64,000 bases of DNA. Source: Burkholderiales bacterium (GTDB taxonomy: Bacteria > Pseudomonadota > Gammaproteobacteria > Burkholderiales > Burkholderiaceae_C). This document shows positions 17,672 through 26,625 of this stretch, in pieces; within the stretch, counting starts at the first letter, position 1, and each line of letters begins with the position of its first letter. Both the position numbers and the translations under genes were made by a program. Under the pieces are notes generated by a model. It was not told where the DNA came from. It did no database searches and worked only from the letters and a program-made list of their open reading frames with translations. The stretch covers positions 62,001 to 126,000 of the forward strand of contig CANCVB010000002.1 of the NCBI GenBank assembly GCA_947381415.1, read 5' to 3'.

Positions 17672-19294
17672 ATGACTTTTAACTTTGCCAATCCCTACCC
17701 CAGCACACGTTTGCCGGTATTTGCCCGCAACATTGTTTCTACTTCTCACCCCTTGGCCGCGCAAGCGGGCTTGCGCATCTTGTGGCGAGGCGGCAATGCG
17801 GTGGATGCTGCCATTGCCGCGGCGGCGGTGCTGACCATTGTGGAGCCCGTCAGTTGTGGTTTGGGTTCGGATGCATTTTGCATTTTGTGGGATGGCAAAG
17901 AACTGCATGGCTTGAACGCTTCGGGGCGTGCGCCCCAAGCCTGGACACCTGACTACTTTCAGCACAAATACGGCCCCGATGCGCTGCAACCCCCTAAGCG
18001 CGGCATCGATTCGGTGACAGTGCCAGGGGCGGTAGCGAGTTGGGTGGCGATGAGCGAGCGTTTTGGCAAACTGCCTTTTGCCGATTTGCTGCAGTCGGCC
18101 ATCGAGATCGCCGAGCGCGGCTATTTACTCAGTGTGGTGGTGCAAGAGAAGTGGGCCGCACCGGTGGAGGAGTTGCGCAGCCAACCCGGATTTACTGAGA
18201 ACTTTTTGCCCTGGGGTCGTGCACCGCAGGTGGGGGAATTGTTCCAATTTCCCGCCGCCGCGCGCGGCTTGCGTGCCATTGCCAACAGCAAAGGCCAAGC
18301 CTTTTACGGTGGTGAAATTGCTGAGGCCTTAGAGAAGTTTTCCAACGCCCACGGTGGCAGTTTGAAGGCCAGTGACTTTGCGGCCTACAAAGCCGATTGG
18401 GTCACACCCATTGCACAAACTTACCGCGGTCACACCTTGCATGAAATACCGCCCAATGGACAAGGCATTGCCGCCCTCATTACCTTGGGTATTTTGGGTA
18501 ACTTTGATTTGGCCGCTTTGGCGCTGGATGGCGTGAACTCTCAGCATTTGCAAATCGAGGCGATGAAATTGGCTTTTGCCGATGTGTACCGCTATGTGGC
18601 GGACGCGTCCAGCATGGAAGTCACTGCCCAACAAATGCTCGACCCCGCTTACCTCAAGCAGCGCGCAGGCCTGATTGACATGAAAAAGGCGCAAGACTTC
18701 AAAGCTGGCAACCCTGCCAAGGGCGGCACGATTTACCTGACCGCCGCCGATGAAAACGGCATGATGGTCAGCTTTATCCAAAGCAACTACATGGGCTTTG
18801 GCTCGGGCTGTGTCGAACCGCAGTTTGGCGTGAGTTTGCAAAACCGCGGCCATGCTTTTGCGGTGCGCGCAGGTGGCTTGAACCCTGCCAATCTGGTGGC
18901 GCCTGGCAAGCGACCTTTTCACACCATCATTCCCGCATTCCTCACCAAAGACGGTCAACCTGTGATGAGTTATGGCGTGATGGGCGCCAATATGCAACCC
19001 CAGGGCCATGTGCAAACCTTGGTGCGCATGCTGGACTACCAGCAAAACCCGCAAACCGCTTGCGATGCGCCGCGTTGGCGCTACAACGAAGGCTTGGTCA
19101 TCAACGTCGAGTCGGCCATGGACCCCCAAACTGTCAAAGGCTTGCAGGCCTTGGGGCACCAAATGGAAGTCATCAACGACAGTTACCAAGACTTTGGCTC
19201 GGGCCAGTTCATTTGGCGCATGGGGGACCCCAAGGTACAAGGTTATGTGGCGGCCAGCGACTCGCGCCGCGATGGGTTGGTCGCAGGCTTTTAA
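17672..19294 (+). CDS. Gamma-glutamyltransferase family protein
   Basis: This N-terminal-nucleophile hydrolase of the gamma-glutamyltranspeptidase family has 540 aa. The N-terminal half begins ARNIVSTSHPLAAQAGLRIL with RGGNAVDAAIA. The predicted autocleavage and catalytic Thr is residue 353 in KGGTIYLTAADENG. The C-terminal half carries FHTIIPAF and a GVMGANMQPQGH segment. There is no clear signal peptide, so it may be cytosolic, unlike periplasmic Ggt. It starts 2 nt after DUF3422 and is followed 3 nt later by a DMT transporter. The substrate (glutathione, gamma-glutamyl compounds or acylases' substrates) cannot be fixed. Confidence 0.9.
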   Translation: MTFNFANPYPSTRLPVFARNIVSTSHPLAAQAGLRILWRGGNAVDAAIAAAAVLTIVEPVSCGLGSDAFCILWDGKELHGLNASGRAPQAWTPDYFQHKYGPDALQPPKRGIDSVTVPGAVASWVAMSERFGKLPFADLLQSAIEIAERGYLLSVVVQEKWAAPVEELRSQPGFTENFLPWGRAPQVGELFQFPAAARGLRAIANSKGQAFYGGEIAEALEKFSNAHGGSLKASDFAAYKADWVTPIAQTYRGHTLHEIPPNGQGIAALITLGILGNFDLAALALDGVNSQHLQIEAMKLAFADVYRYVADASSMEVTAQQMLDPAYLKQRAGLIDMKKAQDFKAGNPAKGGTIYLTAADENGMMVSFIQSNYMGFGSGCVEPQFGVSLQNRGHAFAVRAGGLNPANLVAPGKRPFHTIIPAFLTKDGQPVMSYGVMGANMQPQGHVQTLVRMLDYQQNPQTACDAPRWRYNEGLVINVESAMDPQTVKGLQALGHQMEVINDSYQDFGSGQFIWRMGDPKVQGYVAASDSRRDGLVAGF

Positions 19295-19297
19295 GTT

Positions 19298-20224
19298 TTG
19301 AACACATCTCTTTCGGTGGCGTCCCCCCGCTTGTCGCCGCATGCCAGTGGCGTGCTGTTGGCGCTGGCAGGTGCCATCACTTTCAGTGGCAAAGCCATCA
19401 TCGTCAAGCTGTCTTACCGCTATGGTGTGGACGCGGTCACCGTCATCATGGTGCGCATGCTGTGGTCGCTGCCGATGTTCATGGCGCTGGCCTGGTGGTC
19501 CTCTCGCAGTACTTTTGCACAGCACAACCCTTTGCAATGGCGCGATGCGCCCATCATCATTGCGCTGGGTGTGCTGGGTTATTACTTGGCGAGTTTTTTA
19601 GATTTTTTAGGTTTACAAACCATCACCGCCAGTTTGGAGCGCTTGATTTTGTACTTGAACCCCACCTTGGTTTTGTTGTTGAGTGCCTTGATTTACAAAC
19701 ACCGTATTCGGCCCCTGCGTGCCGTGGCGATGGCCATTAGCTATGCGGGCGTGTTGCTGGTGTTTTGGCATGAGGTGAGTTTGGCCGGTCCTGACGCCGT
19801 GACGGGCGCATTGTTTGTCTTGGCCAGCGCCTTGAGCTATGCCTTGTATTTGATGTTCAGCGGTGAGGTGGTCAAGCGTATCGGCTCCATGCGATTGGTG
19901 GGTTGGGCTTCATCGGTCGCCTGCGTGTGTTGTTTGGCACAATTTGCTGTGTTGCGACCTTTGGATACAGTTGTGCCCATGGCGGTGTGGTGGCTGGGCT
20001 TGCTCAACGCCACGGCTTGTACTGTCGCCCCAGTGTTGATGGTCATGTTGGCGATCGAGCGCATAGGTGCTGCACTCACCGCGCAAACGGGCATGATTGG
20101 ACCGCTCTCAACCTTGGCCTTGGGCGTATGGGTGTTGGGAGAACCTCTGAATGTGTGGATTGGTCTGGGTACTGTTTTGGTGCTCGGTGGTGTGTTTCTG
20201 GCTTCTCGTTATGGAGACAAATAA
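19298..20224 (+). CDS. EamA/DMT-family transporter
   Basis: This ten-helix drug/metabolite transporter (308 aa) consists of two EamA repeats: the first from about residue 18 (GVLLALAGAITFSGKAIIV), the second from about residue 165 (ALFVLASALSYALYLMFSG). Such proteins usually export amino acids, nucleosides or related metabolites. The best start is a TTG at 19298, 3 nt after the gamma-glutamyltransferase stop; there is no in-frame ATG before the first helix. Its TAA overlaps the next ATG (TAATG), suggesting coupled translation with the SDR gene. Confidence 0.88.
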   Translation: MNTSLSVASPRLSPHASGVLLALAGAITFSGKAIIVKLSYRYGVDAVTVIMVRMLWSLPMFMALAWWSSRSTFAQHNPLQWRDAPIIIALGVLGYYLASFLDFLGLQTITASLERLILYLNPTLVLLLSALIYKHRIRPLRAVAMAISYAGVLLVFWHEVSLAGPDAVTGALFVLASALSYALYLMFSGEVVKRIGSMRLVGWASSVACVCCLAQFAVLRPLDTVVPMAVWWLGLLNATACTVAPVLMVMLAIERIGAALTAQTGMIGPLSTLALGVWVLGEPLNVWIGLGTVLVLGGVFLASRYGDK

Positions 20225-21018
20225 TGGATTTAGGTATCAAAGGTAAATGGGCGTTGGTCGGTGGTGCCAGCAAAGGCTTGGGCTTGGGTTGTGCCAGCGC
20301 GCTGGCACAAGCGGGCGTGAATGTGGTGATGGTTTCGCGTGGCGCTCAAGCCTTAGAGGAGGCTGCTGCCAAGTTGCGCACATTGGGTGTGACGGTGTTG
20401 ACCGTTGCCCAAGACATCACCACCGAAGCCGGTCGCGCTGCGATTTGGGCGGTGGCTGGTGGCCCTGGTAAAAACTTCGACATGGTGGTCACCAATGCGG
20501 GTGGACCGCCAGTGGGTGACTTTCGCGAATGGGACCGTGAAGCATGGATCAAAGCCGTGGACGCCAACATGCTCACCCCCATTGAGCTCATCAAAGCCAC
20601 GGTAGACGGCATGGCCTCGCGGGGCTTTGGCCGGGTGGTGAACATCACTTCCAGCGCTGTCAAAGCGCCCATTGATATTTTGGGTTTGTCCAACGGCGCG
20701 CGCAGCGGTTTGACCGGTTTTGTGGCGGGCCTGTCACGCACCACAGCTTTGGCCGGTCGCAATGTCACCATCAACAATCTCTTGCCCGGCGCTTTTGACA
20801 CCGACCGTTTGAAAAATACCCTGGCAGGTGCGGCAAGCAAAACCGGTCAAAGCATTGAAGCGCTGGCTGAAGCGCGCAAAAAATTGGCCCCCGCACAACG
20901 TTTTGGGCATCCCGATGAATTTGGTCAGACCTGCGCTTTTTTGTGCAGTCAGCACGCAGGCTTTATCACGGGTCAAAATATTTTGATCGACGGCGGCGCT
21001 TTCCCAGGTACTCACTGA
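20224..21018 (+). CDS. Atypical short-chain dehydrogenase (BKR-like, divergent catalytic motif)
   Basis: This Rossmann-fold SDR (264 aa) has the cofactor motif GGASKGLGLGCA, NAGGPP, and ITSSAVK, where the catalytic Ser normally sits. The canonical YxxxK motif is missing: the aligned stretch is LSNGARSGLTGF, with Ser and Arg where Tyr and Lys are expected. This matches a known SDR subgroup that resembles beta-ketoacyl-ACP reductases but lacks the full catalytic tetrad. Activity is therefore uncertain. The ATG overlaps the upstream transporter stop, and the 3' end overlaps the convergent histidine kinase gene by 7 nt. Confidence 0.85.
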   Translation: MDLGIKGKWALVGGASKGLGLGCASALAQAGVNVVMVSRGAQALEEAAAKLRTLGVTVLTVAQDITTEAGRAAIWAVAGGPGKNFDMVVTNAGGPPVGDFREWDREAWIKAVDANMLTPIELIKATVDGMASRGFGRVVNITSSAVKAPIDILGLSNGARSGLTGFVAGLSRTTALAGRNVTINNLLPGAFDTDRLKNTLAGAASKTGQSIEALAEARKKLAPAQRFGHPDEFGQTCAFLCSQHAGFITGQNILIDGGAFPGTH

Positions 21019-22853
21019 GACTGCTCCCATTTGGGCATCACATGTTGCTGCAAGGTGATTTGCAGTTCTTGCGGTTGCACCGGTTTGGGAATGAAGGCAT
21101 TCACACCGACCATTGTGGCGTTGTCACGTGCTTCTTTGTAGACGTCAGCGCTGAGAACAATCACCGGGATTTGTGACTTTTCATTGGGTAAAGCACGGAT
21201 GAGTCGAGTCGCGGTCAAGCCATCCATCACCGGCATATGGATATCCATCAGCACCACATCAAAGTCTTGGTGCTGCAAGGCTTGTAAGGCCAATTCGCCG
21301 TTTTCACAAAACGTGGCCACATGACCCAGGCGTTGCAACAAAACCGCCAGAAATTTTTGATTGACTGGATGGTCTTCGGCCACCAGTATGCGAAGACCGA
21401 CAGGCGGGGTTTCGCTGACGTCAGGTGTGACTGCCCTGTTGACGACGGTGTAGGCAGGTGTAAATGGCACCAGAGGCAGTTTGACAACGAACGTGGAACC
21501 TTTGCCCATTTGGCTTTGGACATGAATTTCTCCACCCAGCATGCGTGCCAGACCCATGGAAATTTCCAGGCCCAGTCCCGCCCCAGAGAACTGGCGTGAC
21601 AAGCCCGAATCGACTTGGTAGAAGCGTTGAAACAATTTCCCCAGTGCTTCTTCGTGGATGCCGATGCCAGTGTCTCGAACCACAAATTCAAAGTACGTCT
21701 TACCTGAAGCGTTGGTGCTGGTTTGAAATTGCAGACTGACATGCCCTTGCTTGGTGAACTTGATGGCATTGTTCAAAAGATTCAGCAAGATCTGGCGCAA
21801 GCGAGTGCCGTCGGATTTCACCCAAAAGGACACAGGGGGTGAATCCAAGAGCAAGAAATCCAGTTGTTTTTGCACAGCCAAGGGCAGCATGATGGCGTGT
21901 ACATCCAACATCACCATGCGCAAATCCACTTGTTCGGCTTGAATGCTCATCTTGCCTGCTTCCAAGGCGGACGCGTCCAAAATATCGTTGAGCAAATTCA
22001 AGAAATGCTCAGCGGAATTGTTCACCGTATCGATCAGATCGGCTTGTTGCGGGCTGAGAGGGGTGGTCGCCAGCATACTCAAAATTCCCACAATGCCATT
22101 GAAAGGCGTGCGTAGCTCGTGGCTCATATTGGCCAAGAACAGGCTTTTGCCCCGGCTTGCCGCCTCTGCCGCTTGCTGTGCCACACGCAGTTGCTCGTTC
22201 AAGGTGGTGAGCGCGGCATTTTCCAGTTGCTGCTTACGGTGACGCGATAAGAGTCCCATGGCAGTGGCCATGAGAAAAACCAATTGCGCCAAAGTTAACC
22301 AAGTGATTTGCTGGTTTTGTGCCAGCAGATCTGCGTTTTGTTGCTCCATCAATATCGACGCCATCAAGTCCGCTGAGGTGCCGATGGAATGGCTGTAGGT
22401 TGCGAAGTCGGCCATTTCTTGGCTAAGGAGTCGCAATTCTCTGTTGCGGTTATCTGTTCGGATGAGTTCGTTCTGCGCCCGCAGAACAAACGCATGGATC
22501 TTTTCTACATAGGCAATGTTGTCTGGGTTCTTGAACATAAAAGAAGAACCCGGTGACTCTCTGACAATATCGACCTTGCTAGACAACAAATCCAGATGCA
22601 TTTGCAAAGCCTCTTTGGAGGACGCATCGTTTTTATAAAAATGCAATTCCAATGCTTGTTGAAAACGCAAAAATTCACGGTCCAGTAAAAAAGCAGGTGC
22701 GGTGAGTGAGTCCACTCTGAGGTTGCTTATCTCGAGCAAGGCTTGGCGTTGAAAAAACTCGAAAGCCAACAGCACCACCATCGCCAAAGCAACCAATGCG
22801 GTCACCCCAAACAGCCGGATGCTGTAGGGCCATTGGTTCATTTGCTTCCACAT
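21012..22853 (-). CDS. Hybrid sensor histidine kinase/response regulator
   Basis: This membrane sensor kinase has 613 aa. A first transmembrane helix (about 14-32) and a second (about 184-204) enclose a roughly 150-residue, mainly helical periplasmic sensor region. The cytoplasmic part has HisKA with phosphoacceptor His245 (NMSHELRTPFNG), HATPase_c with N and G boxes (NLLNNAIKF, DTGIGI, GAGLGLEI) and a C-terminal receiver with phosphoacceptor Asp537 (LMDIHMPVMDG). No HPt domain follows, so phosphotransfer must continue to another protein. It is 8 nt downstream of an exported molybdopterin-domain-like protein gene, a probable sensory partner. Confidence 0.92.
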   Translation of the reverse strand: MWKQMNQWPYSIRLFGVTALVALAMVVLLAFEFFQRQALLEISNLRVDSLTAPAFLLDREFLRFQQALELHFYKNDASSKEALQMHLDLLSSKVDIVRESPGSSFMFKNPDNIAYVEKIHAFVLRAQNELIRTDNRNRELRLLSQEMADFATYSHSIGTSADLMASILMEQQNADLLAQNQQITWLTLAQLVFLMATAMGLLSRHRKQQLENAALTTLNEQLRVAQQAAEAASRGKSLFLANMSHELRTPFNGIVGILSMLATTPLSPQQADLIDTVNNSAEHFLNLLNDILDASALEAGKMSIQAEQVDLRMVMLDVHAIMLPLAVQKQLDFLLLDSPPVSFWVKSDGTRLRQILLNLLNNAIKFTKQGHVSLQFQTSTNASGKTYFEFVVRDTGIGIHEEALGKLFQRFYQVDSGLSRQFSGAGLGLEISMGLARMLGGEIHVQSQMGKGSTFVVKLPLVPFTPAYTVVNRAVTPDVSETPPVGLRILVAEDHPVNQKFLAVLLQRLGHVATFCENGELALQALQHQDFDVVLMDIHMPVMDGLTATRLIRALPNEKSQIPVIVLSADVYKEARDNATMVGVNAFIPKPVQPQELQITLQQHVMPKWEQSQ

Positions 22854-22861
22854 GTCGGCGC

Positions 22862-23383
22862 TTATTCAACAATCAATGCTTTGAGTTGCCATACTGACCG
22901 CTGGTAATACAAAACTGTTTGCAACTCTTTTTTGCTGTCATAGGGGTAGACGATGAACAGCGGTCCCTTGTTTTTTGCACTCATTTGCTGGCCGTTGATA
23001 GAGTGCGCCAGAATCACATCGAAATTCGTGGCATCGCTGGCGGGAATTTTGGCCTTGTATTCATCCAAAGCGACCGCCACCAGTTGTTGACCCTTGAGTT
23101 GTGCGCTGGACAGCACATCACGTACCAAGGGGCCAGTGAAAGTCACAGGCTCTTTAAACCAAGGGGTGTGGGTGGTGAAGGTCTGTTGTGGGAGTTTTTT
23201 CAAGGTTTCCAAATCCAACTCTGCCACCAAGCGATTCGAATTGGCCTGGTCGGTTGTTTTTGAAAATAACTTCAGTACTTTGTCCTGTGGCAAGGGCGGC
23301 TTGGACTGCGCCTGCAGCCCCAAGGACATGACCAGTAAGGCCATGGCGAGGCCGAACTTAAAAAATACTCTTTTACGGTACAT
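22862..23383 (-). CDS. Exported molybdopterin-oxidoreductase-domain-like protein (probable kinase partner)
   Basis: This is a 173-aa protein with an N-terminal signal peptide (about residues 1-26, ending near LQAQS). The mature part resembles the sulfite-oxidase/YedY molybdopterin-binding fold in miniature: LKKLPQQTFTTHTPW, FTGPLVRDVLSSA, VALDEYKAKIP, GPLFIVYPYD. The Cys that ligates molybdenum in true enzymes is absent, as mature cysteines are not seen. I infer a ligand- or redox-sensing role rather than catalysis. It precedes the hybrid kinase by 8 nt on the same strand. The upstream spacer is strongly AT-rich. Confidence 0.75.
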   Translation of the reverse strand: MYRKRVFFKFGLAMALLVMSLGLQAQSKPPLPQDKVLKLFSKTTDQANSNRLVAELDLETLKKLPQQTFTTHTPWFKEPVTFTGPLVRDVLSSAQLKGQQLVAVALDEYKAKIPASDATNFDVILAHSINGQQMSAKNKGPLFIVYPYDSKKELQTVLYYQRSVWQLKALIVE

Positions 23384-23471
23384 GACTTACCTTTTTTAGT
23401 TAAAAAATAAATGGATCTCATTTTTTAAGCCATGTTATATCAATAAAATTACTTATATCTACTTTAATAGT

Positions 23472-23506
23472 GTTAAATTTTTAAATTAAATTAAATTAAA
23501 TTTAAC
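23472..23506. repeat. AT-rich inverted repeat with AAATT pentamer reiteration
   Basis: GTTAAATTT at 23472-23480 is the reverse complement of AAATTTAAC at 23498-23506, enclosing four overlapping units of TAAAT/AAATT. It lies in the 183-bp spacer 23384-23566, which is far richer in A and T than the rest of the window. The spacer is upstream of the molybdopterin-like/kinase pair. It could be an operator, a bent-DNA region or a nucleoid-protein silencing site. No convincing promoter hexamers could be assigned. Confidence 0.6.
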
Positions 23507-23566
23507 ATTAAAAGTTTAATTTTATGTTTTGAATGAATACTTAAATATATATCTATTTGACAACAC

Positions 23567-24496
23567 TCAAACGCTTTTTCTTGACGACACCACAATGCCT
23601 CCAGCAATCAGCACAAATGCAGCCGCGTGATACAGATGCGGCGCATCGCCCAACAAAAGGGTAGACATCAGCGCGGCAAACAAAGGTGTGAGGTTGGAGA
23701 AAAACCCTGCGATATTCGGGCCCACCCTTTGTATGCCCAAGCCCCAGCTACGGTAGGCCAACAAGGCGGGGCCCAAGGCCACATAGAGCAGTGCAGCGTA
23801 CAGTGGCCAGCCCCAATCGATGTGCGGGCTCGCGCTCAAGCGCCATTCCAAGGCAGTGCTCAAGCCACACCACAGCAAACCAAACACCATTTGGGCCATC
23901 AAAAAGTTCACCCAGTTACCGCGAATTTCCGGTGGGTCTTTGGGTTGCGACAGCAACCAGCTGTACAGCGCCCAACACAGCACCGCGATCAGGACATACA
24001 CATCGCCAATCACCAATTCGACTCGCAGCAAGGTTTGCCAATCACCGCGCCCAAGCACGCACAGCACACCGGCTATCGACAGGGCTGCACCCAGCAACTG
24101 CCGACGGGTAATGCGTTGTTTGAACCATATCGCACCCATGGCCAACATGAACACAGGCACACTCGAGGCCACTAAGGTGACATTGATGGGGGTAGAGGTG
24201 TGCAATGCCAAATACTGAAAACTGTTGTAGCAGCCCACACCTAAGAGACTGAGCACGGCATAGCGCCGCCAATGAGGCCATAAAGCACTGTTGGGCAGCA
24301 GCAGTCGCCAGCCCCACGGCAAAAGCAACACAAAAGCCAGCAACCAGCGGAAGAAATTCAAAGTAATGGGGGGCACCATGTCAGCCACCACGCGTCCAAG
24401 CACCGAGTTGCCCGCCCACACCAAAGGAGGTAACAGCAACAGCCCGATGGTTGCAGGCGTCAAAAGCGGGGCAGGGGCGGGGGTGTTGTCAGACAT
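23567..24496 (-). CDS. EamA/DMT-family transporter
   Basis: This is a drug/metabolite exporter-type membrane protein of 309 aa with ten predicted helices in two EamA repeats: the first from about residue 14 (TIGLLLLPPLVWAGNSVLGRVV), the second from about residue 158 (VLIAVLCWALYSWLL). It is only distantly similar to the DMT protein encoded at 19.3 kb. It starts at the ATG at 24496 and is divergent from the quinone oxidoreductase gene, with an 86-bp shared upstream region. Substrate unknown. Confidence 0.88.
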   Translation of the reverse strand: MSDNTPAPAPLLTPATIGLLLLPPLVWAGNSVLGRVVADMVPPITLNFFRWLLAFVLLLPWGWRLLLPNSALWPHWRRYAVLSLLGVGCYNSFQYLALHTSTPINVTLVASSVPVFMLAMGAIWFKQRITRRQLLGAALSIAGVLCVLGRGDWQTLLRVELVIGDVYVLIAVLCWALYSWLLSQPKDPPEIRGNWVNFLMAQMVFGLLWCGLSTALEWRLSASPHIDWGWPLYAALLYVALGPALLAYRSWGLGIQRVGPNIAGFFSNLTPLFAALMSTLLLGDAPHLYHAAAFVLIAGGIVVSSRKSV

Positions 24497-24582
24497 GCGG
24501 GTGACACTCTAACCCACAGCCCGTCAAATTCGTGGCAGGATGATGGTTTTCTTTACGCATTTGCAGCACAGGAGATTCAGGC

Positions 24583-25566
24583 ATGAGCAAGGCTATACAC
24601 ATCGCCCAAGTTGGCGGCCCCGAACAACTCAAACTCGTTGATGTCACCGTGGGCGAGCCCGGCGCAGGTGAAATTCGCATCCGGCACAAAGCGGTGGGCT
24701 TGAACTTTATCGACGTCTATCACCGCACCGGTTTATACCCCTTGGAATTGCCGCATGGTTTGGGCATGGAAGGCTCGGGCGTGGTGGAGGCGGTTGGCGA
24801 GGGCGTCACGCATTTGAAAGCAGGCGACCGTGCGGCTTACGCCAGCGCCCCGCCTGGAAGCTATAGCGAAGCGCGGGTCATGCCTGCCAAGAACGTCTGC
24901 AAATTGCCTGACGCCATCGACTTTGACACGGGTGCCGCCATGATGCTCAAAGGTTTGACGGTGCAATACCTGCTCAAGCGCACCTTGCCACAGGCAGGTT
25001 TGCAAGCGGGCGACCCTGTCTTGTTCCATGCCGCCGCTGGTGGTGTCGGCCTGATCGCCTGCCAATGGGCCAAAGCTTTGGGCTACCAACTCATTGGCAC
25101 GGCAGGCAGTGATGAAAAATGCGCTTTGGCCAAGGCCAATGGTGCAGCCCATGTCATCAACTACGCCAAAGAAGATTTTGAAGCCCGTGTCAAAGAGATC
25201 ACAGGCGGCAAAGGGGTTAAGGTGGTGTACGACTCGGTGGGCAAAGACACCTGGGACAAATCACTCAACTGTTTGGCCCCGTTTGGTCTGATGGCAAGTT
25301 TTGGCAATGCTTCCGGACCTGTGGCACCTTTTGCGCCTGGTGTGTTGGGTGCCAAAGGTTCTATCTACGTGACCCGCCAAACCTTGTTCACCCATATTGC
25401 CACCCGCGAGGTGAATCAGCAGATGGCCGATGATTTGTTTGAGGTGGTGGGAAGTGGCAAGGTAAAGATCCATATTGACCAACGCTACCCCTTGGCAGAA
25501 GCCGCCCAGGCGCACCGCGATTTGGAAGCCCGCAAAACCACGGGTTGCACCATCCTCACCGTCTGA
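24583..25566 (+). CDS. qor: NADPH:quinone oxidoreductase (MDR superfamily)
   Basis: This zinc-independent medium-chain dehydrogenase/reductase (327 aa) has an N-terminal GroES-like domain (LNFIDVYHRTGLYP, GMEGSGVVEAVGEGV) and a nucleotide-binding domain with AAAGGVGLIACQWAKALG. This is the pattern of QOR, a one-electron quinone reductase using NADPH. No structural-zinc Cys cluster is visible. The start has AGGAG about 9 nt upstream. It is followed 17 nt later by a small membrane-protein gene. Confidence 0.92.
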   Translation: MSKAIHIAQVGGPEQLKLVDVTVGEPGAGEIRIRHKAVGLNFIDVYHRTGLYPLELPHGLGMEGSGVVEAVGEGVTHLKAGDRAAYASAPPGSYSEARVMPAKNVCKLPDAIDFDTGAAMMLKGLTVQYLLKRTLPQAGLQAGDPVLFHAAAGGVGLIACQWAKALGYQLIGTAGSDEKCALAKANGAAHVINYAKEDFEARVKEITGGKGVKVVYDSVGKDTWDKSLNCLAPFGLMASFGNASGPVAPFAPGVLGAKGSIYVTRQTLFTHIATREVNQQMADDLFEVVGSGKVKIHIDQRYPLAEAAQAHRDLEARKTTGCTILTV

Positions 25567-25583
25567 GCAATCCGGAATTGGCC

Positions 25584-26111
25584 ATGTACCGGCGCAAATC
25601 GATGCTCTTCTTGCTCGCGCTGATACTGGCGTTTCTCACCTCGGCCTTCCAGGCTGCCCGCTATCAATACACGGCCATCCCCTGGGTGTGGTTGGGGTGG
25701 GTGGTGCCGGTGTGGGCCCTGTTGGAACTGGCCAGTTGGAGGGCCCGGCGTGCTGCCTGGGCCGATCCGTTCAGTACTTTTGTGCCCGAAGAGGCTTGGG
25801 TGGATACGATGATCAACCTGGGCTTGGCACTCTTCTTGGGCCTTTGCACCTGGGTGGGATTGTGCTGGGTCAACGGGGCCTATGACCAAGCCCCCGCCAG
25901 CACCGTGAGTGCCACTGTGGTGGACAAGCGCGAAGGCCGAGTCCGTTTCCAGAGCAACAAATTGGTGCTGCGCCACCCCTTGATGCCCAAGGACATGTCC
26001 ATGGGGGTCTCAAAAGCGTTGTTTGAACAAACCGAGGTGAACCAAAGCCTGGAACTGGTGGTACACACCGGCTATTGGGGATGGGTCTGGATCGAGCGTC
26101 CTGGGAGATGA
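25584..26111 (+). CDS. Small membrane protein of unknown function
   Basis: This 175-aa protein has three predicted transmembrane segments in its first half (about residues 6-25, 30-50 and 78-100), then a soluble domain with VSATVVDKREGRVRFQSNKLVLRHPL. I recognise no named family. It starts 17 nt after qor (an ATG giving MYRRKSMLFLL) and its stop is one base away from the end of the convergent lspA gene, so neither gene has room for its own terminator. A role in the envelope is only a guess from the membrane segments. Confidence 0.7.
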   Translation: MYRRKSMLFLLALILAFLTSAFQAARYQYTAIPWVWLGWVVPVWALLELASWRARRAAWADPFSTFVPEEAWVDTMINLGLALFLGLCTWVGLCWVNGAYDQAPASTVSATVVDKREGRVRFQSNKLVLRHPLMPKDMSMGVSKALFEQTEVNQSLELVVHTGYWGWVWIERPGR

Positions 26112-26112
26112 T

Positions 26113-26622
26113 TCAGCCGCCGCGACGCACCCGCAGCAACTCGTCCAACAACAGGCAGACCGTGCCCACGCTGATGGCGCTGTCAGCGAGATTGAAGGCG
26201 GGGAAATGTCCTTCATGAAACAACATGCTGAGCCACTCCCAGTGAAAGTCTAGGAAGTCGATCACATGGCCGTAGAGCAGGCGGTCGATCACATTGCCCA
26301 CCGCGCCACCCAACACCAAGGCCAGGGCAAAGCAAAACAATTTTTGCGTGGGGTGACTGCGCAGCATGTACACGATGAAGACGGTTGCGATCACGCCAAT
26401 GCCAGTGAACAACCAGCGCTGCCAACCGGAGGCGTTTGACAACATAGAAAAAGCAGCGCCGCTGTTGTGCACCCGTACCAGGTTGAAAAACGAAGTGACG
26501 GTTTGGCTGTCGCCCAAAGAGAAACTGCCCACGATCAGCAGTTTGGTGAACTGATCGGCCAGTAACACCACCAAGGCGATGCCCAGCCACAAGCGCAAGG
26601 AGTAGTTGGTTGATGCGGCCAT
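26113..26622 (-). CDS. lspA: Lipoprotein signal peptidase (signal peptidase II)
   Basis: LspA is an inner-membrane aspartyl protease that cleaves prolipoprotein signal peptides after lipidation of the +1 Cys. The 169 aa show four transmembrane segments and the catalytic motifs [15 protein letters not shown] and [11 protein letters not shown], which hold the two aspartates. The LADQFTK and [12 protein letters not shown] segments are also family hallmarks. It follows ileS with a 3-nt gap in the conserved ribF-ileS-lspA order. Confidence 0.97.
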   Translation of the reverse strand: MAASTNYSLRLWLGIALVVLLADQFTKLLIVGSFSLGDSQTVTSFFNLVRVHNSGAAFSMLSNASGWQRWLFTGIGVIATVFIVYMLRSHPTQKLFCFALALVLGGAVGNVIDRLLYGHVIDFLDFHWEWLSMLFHEGHFPAFNLADSAISVGTVCLLLDELLRVRRGG

Positions 26623-26625
26623 GGT

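Noticed and set aside
18329-19537. 402-aa open frame on the minus strand across the gamma-glutamyltransferase gene
   Set aside because: It is His-rich and lacks recognisable motifs; the plus-strand frame has clear gamma-glutamyltransferase motifs and coupled neighbours.
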